Shown piece by piece: positions 26,870 to 41,685 of a DNA stretch of 63,825 bases; within the stretch, counting starts at the first letter, position 1; each line of letters starts with the position of its first letter. The stretch lies in NCBI GenBank assembly GCA_937982115.1, contig CALJNE010000013.1, positions 1-63,825 of the forward strand. Reading direction: 5' to 3'. Below the pieces are notes generated by a model, which saw only the letters and a program-made list of their open reading frames with translations, had not been told where the DNA came from and did not search any database. The position numbers were made by a program, and so were the translations under genes. This stretch comes from an uncultured Bacteroidales bacterium (GTDB lineage Bacteria > Bacteroidota > Bacteroidia > Bacteroidales > ML635J-15).

Positions 26870-29800
26870 TTATCGGATTAGATTAACTTTACCACTTTCT
26901 TCGTGAGGTCTGCCAAGGAAATCCGTAAATTTACAATACCATTTGTAAATTCCATTTGTAAGAACAGGATCTCCTTTAATTACAGAACCGTTGTAGGAAC
27001 CGTCCCATGCCATTCTGTAAGGATTTTCCGGATCGTATGTAGTAGTTTCAAAAACTTTATTTCCAAACCTATCATATACGCAAAAGTAGAAGTCATTTTT
27101 ACTTATACCATTACCGATAACATAGAAGACATCGTTGATTCCATCATTATTAGGAGTAAATGCCGTTGGAGCATAGAACGTAAATTCATCATGAACTTTA
27201 ACGCGTTTAGTAACTGTGTCGTAGCATTCATATTGATTTTTGGCAATCAAAACAACATAATAGTCTCCGACTGCAGTATAAGTGTGAATTTGTTTATTAT
27301 TAGTCCACAGTGTTGTTTTTCCATCACCGAAATCCCAGAAGAAAGTAGTAGCACCTTCGGTGTAATTATTAAATTCCACCTGTCCGTCGAAAACAGAAAC
27401 TACTTCGGGAACAGCAGCAAAATCAGCTCTCGGAACAGGATAAATGTTAATCATGTTGTTATAAGTAATAGTTCTCTTACATCCATACTGCGACCAAACA
27501 GTAAGAGAAACATTGTATGTTCCTGTTCGTGTATAGGTATATACCGGATTTTTCTGCACTGAGAATCCGCCGTTTCCAAAATCCCATAAATAAGTTTGTC
27601 CCTGATCCGGAGTAACTTCAGTAAATTGAAATGTTCCCGGAGGACAAGAAGCAGTTTTATCGGCATAAAATGCTGCATGCGGCAATGGATGAACCGTAAC
27701 ATATATAGAATCTGTTGCTGTGGGAGAACCGCAATCATCGGAAACTGTGAAATAATAATATCCTGATGTTGATGGTGTAAATGTATACGGCATATTTACC
27801 ACTCCATATTCATGCATAAATATTGTGTAAGGACCTCCATTCCCACCTAAAATCTCCATTTCAACATTAACACTTTCACCAATACAAACCTGATCCGGGA
27901 AGCGGGTTGTAGCTACAATACTTATTGGAGGATTAACTTTTAAAGTGATTTGTTTAACCGGACCGTAACAACCGCGTGAATCTGTTGTGGTTAAAGAGTA
28001 AATTGTTGTAGATGTAGGACTGACAGTTAAAATCGGGCCATAAGTAATTGATCCGTCCGAGCCTTGCCAGATAAAATCATAGGGGCCAAGACCTCCGGTA
28101 GCATTAACAAAAGTTTGGAATGTTTGCCCAATACAAATTGTTCCTCCCCAGGGATTTGTTACATAAACTGCTTCGGGTTGATCAACAAGAATGGAGGCTG
28201 TATGAGAACATCCATTCGCATCGGTAACGGTAACCGTATGCAAGCCTGCACCTACCGCAAGAGAATCAACAGTGCCTCCGTTACTCCATTGATAGTGGTA
28301 ATAAAAATTTGTTCCGTTAAAGAATGGAACACCGCCCAAGACATCAACTTCTACATAACCATTTGTATATCCAAAACATGTTGGTGCCCTATATTCAGTA
28401 AACAGGTAAATTGTGTCGGGTTGAGTAATTGTAAAGTTTACTGAACCAGTACAACTGTATAAATCTGTAACCGTTACAGAATAATTTCCGGCACAAAGAT
28501 TTGAAATGTTATTATTAGTACTTTCCCACGAATACACGAATGGCGGAATTCCACCCGAAATATTTAAACTTGCACTACCTGTACATAACCCATGACATAA
28601 TACATCTTGTTTTGACAGGTCAATAACAATAGGCTGGCTAACAAATACAGTAGTTTGTTTAGGTGTAGCTGTACATCCGTTAGCATCAAGTACTGTAATT
28701 GTATAAGTTGTGGTTTGAGTTGGAGAAACTATTCTGGAACTGACATTCAATCCAGGGACATCACTCCAGAAATAAGTATATGGCTGAACACCTCCCATTG
28801 CGTTTATACTAATGGTAGCTTGTTGTCCGAAACATATTCCCTGGTTGGGAGTTACAGTGTAATTAAATTGAGGTGGTTCTTCAATGAAAACACTTGCAGT
28901 TCCAGTACACCCGTTTGCATCTGTAACAGTAACTGAGTAATTTCCCGAAATAAGATTATATATTCCTTGCGAACTCATGAATGTACTCCAGGCGTATGTA
29001 TATGGTTCCTGACCTCCTGTAACTACAGCAACAGCCTGCCCATCTACACGCCCTTTACAAGAAATATCTTCTTTATCAATGCTAACTGCAATTGCTTCAT
29101 AAGATCCTACAGTAAAACATCGAGAACGAGAACACCCGTAGGTAGCATCAATCACAGTAACACAGTAATTATGACCGGGCAAAGTAACTATACCCGGAGC
29201 AATTGAGCCAGTTGACCACTCGTACATATAATTGCCGGAACCTTGTAAAACCTGAACCATAGCCGAACCAGTTGTACCAATACATACTGCCGGGTTATAA
29301 ACGACATTTATATTAAAGTTTGCACTTTGCACATTAATAGAAGATGTTGCGGTACATGTTCCATAAGTTGCGGTAACTGTATATGTTCCCGGCATATTTA
29401 ATGATACAACTCTGCCGTTTGCTCCATGTGACCATGAATAATTTACAACATTAGGATCTGCGCCCATAACTTGAACTGCGGCAGTAATTGGAAGAGTGCA
29501 AGGGTCACCGCTTGTTGTTATAGAAATAGCAAAATTAGAAAGATTGGAAATATTAAAGTTGATAATAGTATCAACACAAGGAGCAATATCAGAAACCGTA
29601 ACTGAATAATTTCCGGCAGTAAGATTATTGATTGATAAGCCTGTTGCCCCGGTTGACCATGATACTGTTGGGTTTCCACTACAAGAAGAATTTATTGTTA
29701 TTGAAGCGGATCCCATTTGCCCACAAGCCTGATTTACGGTATTTAAACTAACCGATAAAGGTCCGTCGGGATCGGGATCAGGGTCAAGAAAAGAACCTTG

Positions 29801-30787
29801 TATCCCAAAAATACACAATGAAGTTCCGGGAATATCACTAAACCCGTCCATTGCTAATACATACCAACCGGGAGCAAGGTTTTGTGAATAAGTTACTGTT
29901 CCTGTACCATTTACACAACCATGATAAGTTGTATTATTTGGTGGATCGGAGTTAGGGCTACCGCCTATACCGGTACAGTTAACACCATTCCAAGAATAAA
30001 CGGCAAATTGAATTTCAGGTTGGCTTGGTATAAATCCTGAGACATCATTGGTCCAACATGTACCATATTCAACCTGTATCACTACCGGTTGTGGGTCACC
30101 GGGTTGCACTTGAAAACTATAAAAAACAACATTATCAGTAGAGCTCCAACCACAATCATCAGGAGCCTGAATAGTTCCTGCAGGTGCTAAAATATTACAT
30201 CCTGATGTTTGGAGCTGAGGTGGATTATTACAGTCAGATTCAGGTAATGATGTTATTACAGATGCTGCAAAAAAGAATGAGGTTACATCGTTATCTTCTT
30301 CCCACAATCTAACATAAATTGTTTCTCCGGGAACTAATCCATTAATTAATTCCCATCTTATTTCACCATTTTGCATAAATCCATCAGAGGCATGGAAGCA
30401 ATTTAATAAAGTCAATGCTCCACAGGAACCTCTATAAACAGCCATTCCGGGACCACAAGCTGGAGAACCAGGTATAAATGGTGGAATTGCAGGAACAGGA
30501 GGCACTGCATTAAAGGCGTGAAATGCTAATCCTGTAACCCCCGCAGGTACAGTAAAACGATACCACATGTCTCTTGTGCCGGCATTAAAGTTACCGCATG
30601 TCGGAGCAGGAGCATCTGATGATGTAACAGCTCCGTTTAAGTTGACATTTGTAAAAAACATGTCGCCGCAAGTACCGTAAACATTTAAGTCCAATTGTAC
30701 CGCATTTGCACAGTTACTCTGACTTAGAACTATCTGAACAGGTATAAGCAATAGTGCTAAAAAAATGCTAAAAATATTTTTTTTCAT
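26870..30787 (-). CDS. Very large secreted SprB-repeat/PKD protein with gliding-motility C-terminal domain
   Basis: About 1305 residues with a signal peptide (MKKNIFSIFLALLLIPVQIV, cleavage before QSN). N-terminal third: cysteine-rich beta domains. From about residue 350 to 900: seven or so SprB-like repeats of about 70 residues, each with a GG-x-x-PY-x-Y-x-W centre and ending in GNYSVTVTDANGC. Then PKD domains (TYLWDFGNGGFS, FFWDFGDGKTT) and a final CHU_C/T9SS type B domain (PTAFTPNNDGINDVFYV, FCVYDRFGNKVFET, NGIYKWYCKFTDFLGR). Such proteins travel on the cell surface as adhesins (SprB in Flavobacterium) or act as long fibres. The ATG at 30823 is in frame but sits on a -7-like element. Confidence 0.87.
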   Translation of the reverse strand: MKKNIFSIFLALLLIPVQIVLSQSNCANAVQLDLNVYGTCGDMFFTNVNLNGAVTSSDAPAPTCGNFNAGTRDMWYRFTVPAGVTGLAFHAFNAVPPVPAIPPFIPGSPACGPGMAVYRGSCGALTLLNCFHASDGFMQNGEIRWELINGLVPGETIYVRLWEEDNDVTSFFFAASVITSLPESDCNNPPQLQTSGCNILAPAGTIQAPDDCGWSSTDNVVFYSFQVQPGDPQPVVIQVEYGTCWTNDVSGFIPSQPEIQFAVYSWNGVNCTGIGGSPNSDPPNNTTYHGCVNGTGTVTYSQNLAPGWYVLAMDGFSDIPGTSLCIFGIQGSFLDPDPDPDGPLSVSLNTVNQACGQMGSASITINSSCSGNPTVSWSTGATGLSINNLTAGNYSVTVSDIAPCVDTIINFNISNLSNFAISITTSGDPCTLPITAAVQVMGADPNVVNYSWSHGANGRVVSLNMPGTYTVTATYGTCTATSSINVQSANFNINVVYNPAVCIGTTGSAMVQVLQGSGNYMYEWSTGSIAPGIVTLPGHNYCVTVIDATYGCSRSRCFTVGSYEAIAVSIDKEDISCKGRVDGQAVAVVTGGQEPYTYAWSTFMSSQGIYNLISGNYSVTVTDANGCTGTASVFIEEPPQFNYTVTPNQGICFGQQATISINAMGGVQPYTYFWSDVPGLNVSSRIVSPTQTTTYTITVLDANGCTATPKQTTVFVSQPIVIDLSKQDVLCHGLCTGSASLNISGGIPPFVYSWESTNNNISNLCAGNYSVTVTDLYSCTGSVNFTITQPDTIYLFTEYRAPTCFGYTNGYVEVDVLGGVPFFNGTNFYYHYQWSNGGTVDSLAVGAGLHTVTVTDANGCSHTASILVDQPEAVYVTNPWGGTICIGQTFQTFVNATGGLGPYDFIWQGSDGSITYGPILTVSPTSTTIYSLTTTDSRGCYGPVKQITLKVNPPISIVATTRFPDQVCIGESVNVEMEILGGNGGPYTIFMHEYGVVNMPYTFTPSTSGYYYFTVSDDCGSPTATDSIYVTVHPLPHAAFYADKTASCPPGTFQFTEVTPDQGQTYLWDFGNGGFSVQKNPVYTYTRTGTYNVSLTVWSQYGCKRTITYNNMINIYPVPRADFAAVPEVVSVFDGQVEFNNYTEGATTFFWDFGDGKTTLWTNNKQIHTYTAVGDYYVVLIAKNQYECYDTVTKRVKVHDEFTFYAPTAFTPNNDGINDVFYVIGNGISKNDFYFCVYDRFGNKVFETTTYDPENPYRMAWDGSYNGSVIKGDPVLTNGIYKWYCKFTDFLGRPHEESGKVNLIR

Positions 30788-30827
30788 AATGTTTAGAATG
30801 TGCTCAATATTTGAAATATTCAACTAG

Positions 30828-30835
30828 CAAATTTA
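30828..30835 (-). promoter_or_regulatory. Candidate -7 element of the SprB-repeat gene
   Basis: TAAATTTG on the minus strand (exact TAnnTTTG) lies 40 bases before the ATG at 30787. No clear TTTG is found at the usual upstream distance. The element argues against the in-frame ATG at 30823. Confidence 0.35.
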
Positions 30836-30911
30836 AAAAAATATTATTAAATTCTATTTTTTTTTATGATAATGACTATTTTTTTTTAATTTGGTTGCCT
30901 GTTTTGTCATT

Positions 30912-32792
30912 TCAAATGTCCGTTAATTCCATCCACCGAATTTCTTTGTCTTCAATTTTTAAAATTAATTCGGCATAAGAATTGGATTTTTCCATCAATT
31001 CCTCATGACTTAACTCCCCTAAATTCAGCTGATTTTCGAGATTTTGTCTTATTTCATATAATTCTTGTAATTCTTTTTCAAGATTTTCGAGTTCGTATTT
31101 TTCCTTAAAACTTAACTTTCGTGGCTTGTTTCCGTCTTCGACTTTGGGTTTCAAGATATTTTTTTCAAGTTTGGGCTTTAAATTCTTCTGTTTTACGTCT
31201 TGTTTTAATTTTTCGTACAAATCAGAATCTCGAAATTGCGTGTAATTACCAGCAAAATCTTTAATATTTCCTTTTCCGTCGAATGCAAAAATGTGGTCAA
31301 CAATTTTATCCATAAAAAATCTGTCGTGGCTGACAATAATAACTGAGGCCTCAATATTATTGAGATACTCTTCAAGAACCTGCAAAGTCAAAATATCAAG
31401 GTCGTTTGTGGGTTCGTCCATAATTAAGACATTAGGTTGTTGCATTAAAACCGTGCATAGATACAACCGCCGCTTTTCACCGCCACTTAGTTTACGAACA
31501 AGAGTATATTGCATCTCGTGATTAAAAAGAAAATAATTTAAAAATCCTGAAGCAGAGAATGTCTTTCCGTTTTTAAGTTTTATGGAATCGGAGATTTTTT
31601 TAACTATGTCAATAGGTCTGTCGTCAGGATCAAAATTGAGTCCTATTTGTTTATAATATGCAATTTTTACTGTTGTTCCAATTTCGATGTGTCCGGTATC
31701 AGGTTTTAGGTTTCCGGCAAGAATTTCTAAAAAAGTAGTTTTCCCGCTTCCGTTATTTCCAACAATTCCGATTTTTTCGTTTCGAGCAATTTTATATGAA
31801 AAATCTCTGAATAAAACTTTATCACCAAAAGATTTAGAAATATTGTAAATATCAATTACTTTTTTTCCTAATCGTTCTGTTGCAATATCTAATTCGAGTT
31901 TAGAATTATCAATTTTCTGAAATGCTTTTTTTTTAATTTCGTCAAAAGCTTCAACTCTGTATTTAGCTTTGGTTGTGCGAGCTTTGGGCATTCTACGAAT
32001 CCATTCCTGTTCCTGACGGAAAAGATTTTGGTACCTTTCTATATTTGCCTGCAGGTTTTCGATTCGTTCGGTTCGTTTTTCCAGAAAATAAGAGTAATTG
32101 CCATTGTATGTATAAATATTGCCCTCGTCCATTTCAAGAATTGAATTACAGACTCTGTCGAGGAAGTAGCGATCGTGAGTAACCATAAAAACTGCGGCAG
32201 CAACTTCGGACAGATATTCTTCGAGCCATTCAATCATTTCGAGGTCGAGATGGTTTGTAGGTTCATCGAGTATTAACAGGTCGGGTTCGCTAATCAGGGT
32301 ACCTGCAAGAGCTACACGCTTAAGCTGTCCACCGCTGAGTGTCCCAATCTGAGCATCAAAATCATGAATATCGAGTTTGCCTAAAATTTGACGCACTCTG
32401 GCTTCATAATCCCAGGCATTCATAGAATCCATTTTATCCAGAATGTCTTGTAAGCCGTCGTGTGATTTTGAAGCAATTATTTTATTGTATTCCCTTATTG
32501 TTGAAATAATTTCATCTTCCTGATAAAAAACAGCCTGCAATACTGTCATTTTTGGAGGAAAATAAATTTCCTGCGGGAGATATGAAATTCTTATACCTCT
32601 TTTATAACTTAGTTCTCCAGAATCAGGAGAATCTTTACCTGCAAGGATATTTAACAGCGAAGTTTTTCCGGTTCCGTTTTTTGCCACAAGAGCAAGTTTT
32701 TGTCCCTCGGAGATGTAGATATTTATATTTTCGAAAAGAAGTTTTTCCCCGTATCTTTTACATAAATTTTCGGTCTGCAACAAACTGCTCAT
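30912..32792 (-). CDS. ABC-F family ATPase (Uup-like)
   Basis: 626 residues with two soluble ABC domains and no membrane segment. First ATPase: VAKNGTGKTSLL (the first Walker A Gly is Ala, as in many Bacteroidota members), signature LSGGQLKRVALAG, Walker B LLILDEPTNHLDL. Linker with IRRMPKARTTKAKYRVEAF. Second ATPase: VGNNGSGKTTFL, LSGGEKRRLYLC, VLIMDEPTNDLDI. A charged coiled coil fills the last 80 residues (YELENLEKELQELYEIRQNL), as in Uup. ABC-F proteins act on the ribosome (E site) or in DNA processes; no resistance role is implied. It follows trmD by 19 bases on the same strand, so the two are probably co-transcribed. Confidence 0.9.
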   Translation of the reverse strand: MSSLLQTENLCKRYGEKLLFENINIYISEGQKLALVAKNGTGKTSLLNILAGKDSPDSGELSYKRGIRISYLPQEIYFPPKMTVLQAVFYQEDEIISTIREYNKIIASKSHDGLQDILDKMDSMNAWDYEARVRQILGKLDIHDFDAQIGTLSGGQLKRVALAGTLISEPDLLILDEPTNHLDLEMIEWLEEYLSEVAAAVFMVTHDRYFLDRVCNSILEMDEGNIYTYNGNYSYFLEKRTERIENLQANIERYQNLFRQEQEWIRRMPKARTTKAKYRVEAFDEIKKKAFQKIDNSKLELDIATERLGKKVIDIYNISKSFGDKVLFRDFSYKIARNEKIGIVGNNGSGKTTFLEILAGNLKPDTGHIEIGTTVKIAYYKQIGLNFDPDDRPIDIVKKISDSIKLKNGKTFSASGFLNYFLFNHEMQYTLVRKLSGGEKRRLYLCTVLMQQPNVLIMDEPTNDLDILTLQVLEEYLNNIEASVIIVSHDRFFMDKIVDHIFAFDGKGNIKDFAGNYTQFRDSDLYEKLKQDVKQKNLKPKLEKNILKPKVEDGNKPRKLSFKEKYELENLEKELQELYEIRQNLENQLNLGELSHEELMEKSNSYAELILKIEDKEIRWMELTDI

Positions 32793-32811
32793 AGAGGGAT
32801 AATTTTTGGAA

Positions 32812-33486
32812 TTATTTCAATAAATCTGGTCTGAGTCTCTGAGTTCGTTCAAAAGATTGCTCGTCTTTCCATTTTTCAATTTCGGCAAAATTTCCGCTGA
32901 GTAGAACCGGAGGCACCTTCCAGCCATTAAATTCTGCCGGACGAGTGTAAACAGGAGGAGCAAGTAGATTATCCTGAAATGAATCGGTGAGAGCCGATTG
33001 TTCGTCGCCAATTGCTCCGGGAAGTAATCTTATTATGCTGTCGCACATCACTGCAGCAGGCAATTCTCCGCCCGTAAGTACATAATCACCAATACTGTAT
33101 TCCTCATCTATCAGATAATCTCGCACCCGTTGATCAACGCCTTTGTAGTGTCCGCAGAGAATCATTATATTTTCATAAAGAGAAAAGCGATTAGCTGTTT
33201 TTTGATCCCATTTCTTGCCATCCGGAGAAGTATAAATAATTTTATCGTAGTTTCGCTGTGATTTTAGTTTATTGATAATATCAAAAATCGGCTCTATGCG
33301 TAATACCATACCCGGCTCACCTCCAAACGGATAATCATCAACCTGACGATGTTTTCCAAGTCCGTATCCCCGTAAGTCGTGAACATAAACCTCTACAATC
33401 CCTTTTGCTATAGCTCTTTTAATTATTGAAAAATTTAGAGAACCAATAACGATTTCAGGTAATACACTTATAATATCTATTCTCAT
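32812..33486 (-). CDS. trmD: tRNA (guanine-N1)-methyltransferase
   Basis: TrmD methylates G37 of tRNAs reading CNN/G codons, preventing +1 slippage. 224 residues, the usual length. The trefoil-knot SAM site is evident: [39 protein letters not shown] and [18 protein letters not shown], followed by the C-terminal [19 protein letters not shown] and PPVLLSGN signature. Cytoplasmic. A TAATTTTG -7-like element lies on the minus strand at 33497-33504. First gene of a unit with the ABC-F ATPase. Confidence 0.96.
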   Translation of the reverse strand: MRIDIISVLPEIVIGSLNFSIIKRAIAKGIVEVYVHDLRGYGLGKHRQVDDYPFGGEPGMVLRIEPIFDIINKLKSQRNYDKIIYTSPDGKKWDQKTANRFSLYENIMILCGHYKGVDQRVRDYLIDEEYSIGDYVLTGGELPAAVMCDSIIRLLPGAIGDEQSALTDSFQDNLLAPPVYTRPAEFNGWKVPPVLLSGNFAEIEKWKDEQSFERTQRLRPDLLK

Positions 33487-33693
33487 ATTTTTTTTGCAAA
33501 ATTACTCAAAATAAATCAAATTAGAACGTAATAATACATCAAAAGTGATTTAGAAAATTAAAGTTAAGGACGATAAATTGTAAAATTTTTAAAAAATTTT
33601 AACAAAAATAATGTGTAATAAATATGTTAAAAGATATTTTTACCGCCGTAATGATTGCTTTTGAGCTTATTTTTACAGAATTATTAACAAAAA

Positions 33694-33725
33694 TTTGTTT
33701 GTAATTTATTAAAACTTTACTTTCG
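33694..33725 (+). promoter_or_regulatory. Candidate promoter of the DUF349-TonB-pyrG-yidC-menG run
   Basis: TTTG (33694-33697), 20 bases, then TACTTTCG (33718-33725, one mismatch to TAnnTTTG). About 53 bases of leader precede the ATG at 33785. The remainder of the 33487-33784 spacer is AT-rich with one A/T-only palindrome near 33581-33601 and no recognisable RNA gene. Confidence 0.45.
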
Positions 33726-33784
33726 TAGGTCTGAAAGTGAGATTTTGAATAAATAGTTAAATAATTGATTATCAATAAAATACT

Positions 33785-35780
33785 ATGAGCAAAGAGATTA
33801 AAAACTTGGGTGAATTAAATGAAAACGGATTAAATTTAGATGAAAATCAGGCTTCAAATACCAGTGAAGTAAGCGAAATTATTAATGAAATGCCTGAAGA
33901 ACAAAAAAATTCCGAAGTAGCAAAAGTTGAATCCATTGAGAATCGTTACGAAATTTTTGAAGAAATTGCCTCGGAAGAAATTGAAGAAGAAGAAGTTTCG
34001 GAAGATATTTTAGATTCAGACGAAAATCTGGATTCAAAAGGAAATATTGAGTATAAAGATTTGACAAAAGAAGAAATTCTTGAAAAACTCAGATATTATA
34101 TTCATGAAACAAACATTCAGGAAAACAAAAAACAAATTGAGGATTTAAAAATTCAATATTATAAAGTTCGCAAGGTCGAATATCAAAAACAGCTTGAAGA
34201 GTTGCGAGCAACTGCAGGCGAAGATGCTAGTCTGGAAATGCCCAAAGACAGCACCGAAGAGTACCTGAAAGAATTGATGAACGATTATAAAAAGAAAAAA
34301 GCGGAATATAATCGCCAACAAGAAGAAATCAAACTGGAAAATCTTCGCAAAAAAGAAGAAATAATAGAAAAGATAAAAACTCTTGCCAATAGCGAAGAGT
34401 CAATGAATAAAACTTTTGCAGAATTAAAAAGGCTGCAAAAAGAGTGGAAAGAAATTGGCCCTGTTCCTGCAAATAAAGCCACTGAAGTTTATAAAAACTA
34501 CGAACTTCAAATTGAAAGGTTCTATGATTTTGTTAAGATAAGTAACGAGCTTCGTGATTTAGATTTAAAGAAGAATCTTGAACAAAAAATAGAGCTTTGC
34601 GAAAAAGCAGAAGAATTGTTATTACAGCCCGACATTGTAGAATCTTACAAAAAATTGCAGGAATATCATGATTTATGGAAAGAATTAGGTCCTGTTCCTG
34701 CAGATAAAAGAGAAGAAATCTGGGAAAGATTCACATTGGCAAGTAAAAAAATTCGTCAGGCATATCAGGAACATTTCGAGAAGATTAAAGAAGAAAAAGA
34801 AGCAAATTATAAACAGAAGTTAGCGCTTTGCGAAAAAGTTGAAGAAATACTTGAAAAAATATCAGAACAAAATCCACAAACATCAAAAGAGTGGGCAGAA
34901 CTTTCAGAAAAGATAGTAGAACTTCAAAAGATCTGGAGAACAATAGGAAGAGTTCCTCAAAACGTGAATACTGAAGTTTATGAAAGATTCCGTAGTGCTT
35001 GCAATAAATTTTTCGAAGTTAAGAAAGAATTTTTCGCAGAGATAAATAACGAGCTCAACGAAAATCTACAGAAGAAACTTGATATTTGCGTTAATGCAGA
35101 ATTGCTTAAGGATCGTACCGATTGGAAACGCACAACTGAAAAATTCCTTGAACTCCAGAAACAATGGAAGGAAATCGGCCCGGTTCCCAAAAAACACTCC
35201 GAACAAATATGGAAACGATTCAGAGCTGCATGCGATCACTTCTTTAATGCAAAAGCAGAATACTACAAAAATATAGACCAGGAACTTCAGAATAATCTTG
35301 CAAAAAAAGAAGCTTTGATACAAGAAGTTAAGAATTTCGTTTTATCGGAAAACCATGCTGAAAACGTAGCCAAGATAAAAGAATTTCAGAATAGATGGTC
35401 CGAAATCGGAGTTGTACCTACACAAGACAAAGACAGGTTATATAATGAATTCAAAACTGCTATAAACAACATTTTCGAACAACTTAACTTAAACAGAGAT
35501 TCACTTGAAATAAGTAACTTTAAATCGAGAATAGATTTACTGAAAGAGACAAATCAAATCCAGGCAATAGAAAAAGAAAGGCAAAAAATCCAAAAACGTA
35601 TTCAGGAGTTAAATTCGGATATTATACAAATTGAAACAAACCTTGGTTTCTTCTCGTCGGGTTCTGAACAAATTCTAAAAGAATTTAACAGAAAAATTGA
35701 AAAAGCCAAAGAAGAAATAAAACTCTTAAAAGAAAAGAAAAAGATTCTCGATCTTGCCGAAAGAGAATTAAAAACAAATA

Positions 35781-35809
<29 letters not shown>
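33785..35809 (+). CDS. DUF349-repeat coiled-coil protein
   Basis: 674 residues, no signal peptide. An acidic N-terminal 90 residues (many Glu) precede five DUF349 repeats of about 70-75 residues, each with W-x-x-I/L-G-P-V-P: EWKEIGPVPANK, LWKELGPVPADKR, IWRTIGRVPQNV, QWKEIGPVPKKHS and RWSEIGVVPTQ. The tail from about residue 580 is a Lys/Glu-rich coiled coil. DUF349 proteins are helical-bundle arrays of unknown biochemical role in Bacteroidota and Actinobacteria. It leads a dense run; the TonB receptor start overlaps its 3' end. Confidence 0.85.
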
Positions 35810-39718
<3,909 letters not shown>

Positions 39719-39723
39719 TTCAG

Positions 39724-41661
39724 ATGGATAGAAACAGTATTATTGGATTGGTGTTAATTGCTCTTCTTTTGATTGGGTACATGTTTATAACAAAGCCCAG
39801 CAAAGAAGAAATAGCAGAAATGAAAAGAAAGCAGGATTCTATTGCAAGAGTTAAGTATGAAAAAGATTCTATTGAAAAAATTCAGAAAGAAATCCTTGCT
39901 GCCAGAGAAGACAGTTTAAAGAATTTAGAAGCACAAACTGACACTGCTGCATTAAACGAAGAAATTTCTGATTCAATTAAACAGCTTAGACTTAAATCAA
40001 AATATGGAATTTTCAGCCATGCCGCAAACGGAGAAGAAAAATTTTATAAAGTCGAAAACGAAAAAATGATTATAACTTTCACCAATAAAGGTGGAAAAAT
40101 TTATTCAGTAGAACTGAAAGAATATAAAACTTATTATCAAGAACCTTTAATTCTTTTTGAAAATGATTCAAATTCAATTTTTGGAATTGAATTAATGGTT
40201 GACGGTAAAGGAATTTCAACTAATGAATTGTATTTTACTCCCACAGTAAATTCCGAAAACATTAAAGTTAGCGGTAAAGAACAAAGATTTTCCATGAGAT
40301 TGGCTGCCTCCGAAAAACAATATATTGAATTCGAGTATATTATCAAGCCCTACGATTACATGATAGATTATGACATTAAATTTATCGGACTTGATAAAGA
40401 ACTCGAGAACAATCCTTATATAAATCTTTTGTGGAAAGTGAAAATTCCCGGATTGGAAAGAGGCAGAGATTGGGAATCCAACAACACCACCATATATGTT
40501 AAAATGTCGGGAGAAAATGAATTTGAATATTTAAGCGAAACTAAAGAAAAAGACAGTTTTCAAAGCAGAGGCAGTATTCAATGGGTAGCTTATAAACAAC
40601 AATTCTTTTCGTCTATTCTTGTTGCAAAAGATAAACTCGATAATCCAAAAATAAGCCTATTAAAGTTTAAAGATAATAAAAGTAAATATCTAAAGGAGTT
40701 TAGCTCTGAATTTACATTGCCCTTGAAAAAATCAGACGAACAGATTTATAACTTCAGTTTTTATTTTGGTCCAAATAAGTATTCCTTATTAAAATCATAC
40801 GGTTTAAAATTTGAAAAATTAGTTCCTTTAGGATGGGGGATTTTCGGATGGGTAAATAAATTTATTGTTATTCCGATATTTAATTGGTTAGGAAAATTTA
40901 TTGACAACTTTGGAATAATCATCTTACTCTTAACATTAATTATCAAAATCGGCTTATTCCCCCTTACCTACAAATCCTACCTGTCATCAGCTAAAATGAG
41001 GGTTTTAAAACCGCAAATTGACGAGATTACAAAGAAATTTCCTGCCGGAAAAGAAATGGAAAAACAACAAGCCATTATGAGTTTTTACAAAAAAGCAGGA
41101 GTAAGTCCGTTTGGGGGTTGTTTGCCATTATTATTACAATTCCCAATTCTTATCGCTATGTTCAGATTTTTCCCTGCTTCTATAGAACTTCGTCAGGAAA
41201 GTTTTTTGTGGGCTAACGACTTATCTACATACGATGCAATTGTTGAATGGGATACATACATTCCGATACTAACCAATATTTATGGAAATCACATCAGCCT
41301 TTTCACTCTTTTAATGGCAATTTCAATGCTTATTTCTACCTGGATGACAAGTTCTAATCAACCAACAAACAGCAATATGCCGGGTATGAAAACAATGATG
41401 TACATTATGCCGGTAATGATGATTTTCTGGTTTAATAAATATTCTTCAGGATTAAGCTACTATTATTTCCTCGCTAATCTCATTACAATTTTGCAAACCA
41501 TTATCATTCAGAAGTTTATCATTGATGAGAAAAAATTACTTGCAGAAATAGAATCCAATAAGAAAAAACCTGCCAAACAAAAATCAAAATGGCAGCAAAG
41601 ACTTGAAGAAGCTCAAAAAATGCAACAACAAAGACTTAAACAACAACAAAAACGCAAGTAA
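39724..41661 (+). CDS. yidC: Membrane protein insertase YidC
   Basis: 645 residues. An N-terminal membrane anchor (SIIGLVLIALLLIGYMFI), a Lys/Glu-rich linker, a large periplasmic beta domain (about 100-370) and the conserved C-terminal insertase core: WGIFGWVNKFIVIPIFNWL, the LTLIIKIGLFPLTYKSYLSS helix with the hydrophilic groove Lys/Arg region, then GVSPFGGCLPLLLQFPILIA, MPGMKTMMYIMPVMM and a last helix. The Gln/Lys-rich tail (QQRLKQQQKRK) could bind the ribosome. Inserts membrane proteins with or without Sec. Part of the pyrG-yidC-menG run. Confidence 0.96.
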   Translation: MDRNSIIGLVLIALLLIGYMFITKPSKEEIAEMKRKQDSIARVKYEKDSIEKIQKEILAAREDSLKNLEAQTDTAALNEEISDSIKQLRLKSKYGIFSHAANGEEKFYKVENEKMIITFTNKGGKIYSVELKEYKTYYQEPLILFENDSNSIFGIELMVDGKGISTNELYFTPTVNSENIKVSGKEQRFSMRLAASEKQYIEFEYIIKPYDYMIDYDIKFIGLDKELENNPYINLLWKVKIPGLERGRDWESNNTTIYVKMSGENEFEYLSETKEKDSFQSRGSIQWVAYKQQFFSSILVAKDKLDNPKISLLKFKDNKSKYLKEFSSEFTLPLKKSDEQIYNFSFYFGPNKYSLLKSYGLKFEKLVPLGWGIFGWVNKFIVIPIFNWLGKFIDNFGIIILLLTLIIKIGLFPLTYKSYLSSAKMRVLKPQIDEITKKFPAGKEMEKQQAIMSFYKKAGVSPFGGCLPLLLQFPILIAMFRFFPASIELRQESFLWANDLSTYDAIVEWDTYIPILTNIYGNHISLFTLLMAISMLISTWMTSSNQPTNSNMPGMKTMMYIMPVMMIFWFNKYSSGLSYYYFLANLITILQTIIIQKFIIDEKKLLAEIESNKKKPAKQKSKWQQRLEEAQKMQQQRLKQQQKRK

Positions 41662-41685
41662 TTTGTTATTTAGACTTATTAAGAA

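Noticed and set aside
26903-27562. 219-codon plus-strand open frame opposite the SprB-repeat gene
   Set aside because: Antisense shadow of a repetitive coding region; no start signal, and its composition mirrors the real frame.
33487-33784. Possible small RNA gene upstream of the DUF349 gene
   Set aside because: Almost entirely A/T, with no GC-rich stems or terminator; only a candidate promoter and an A/T palindrome were seen.
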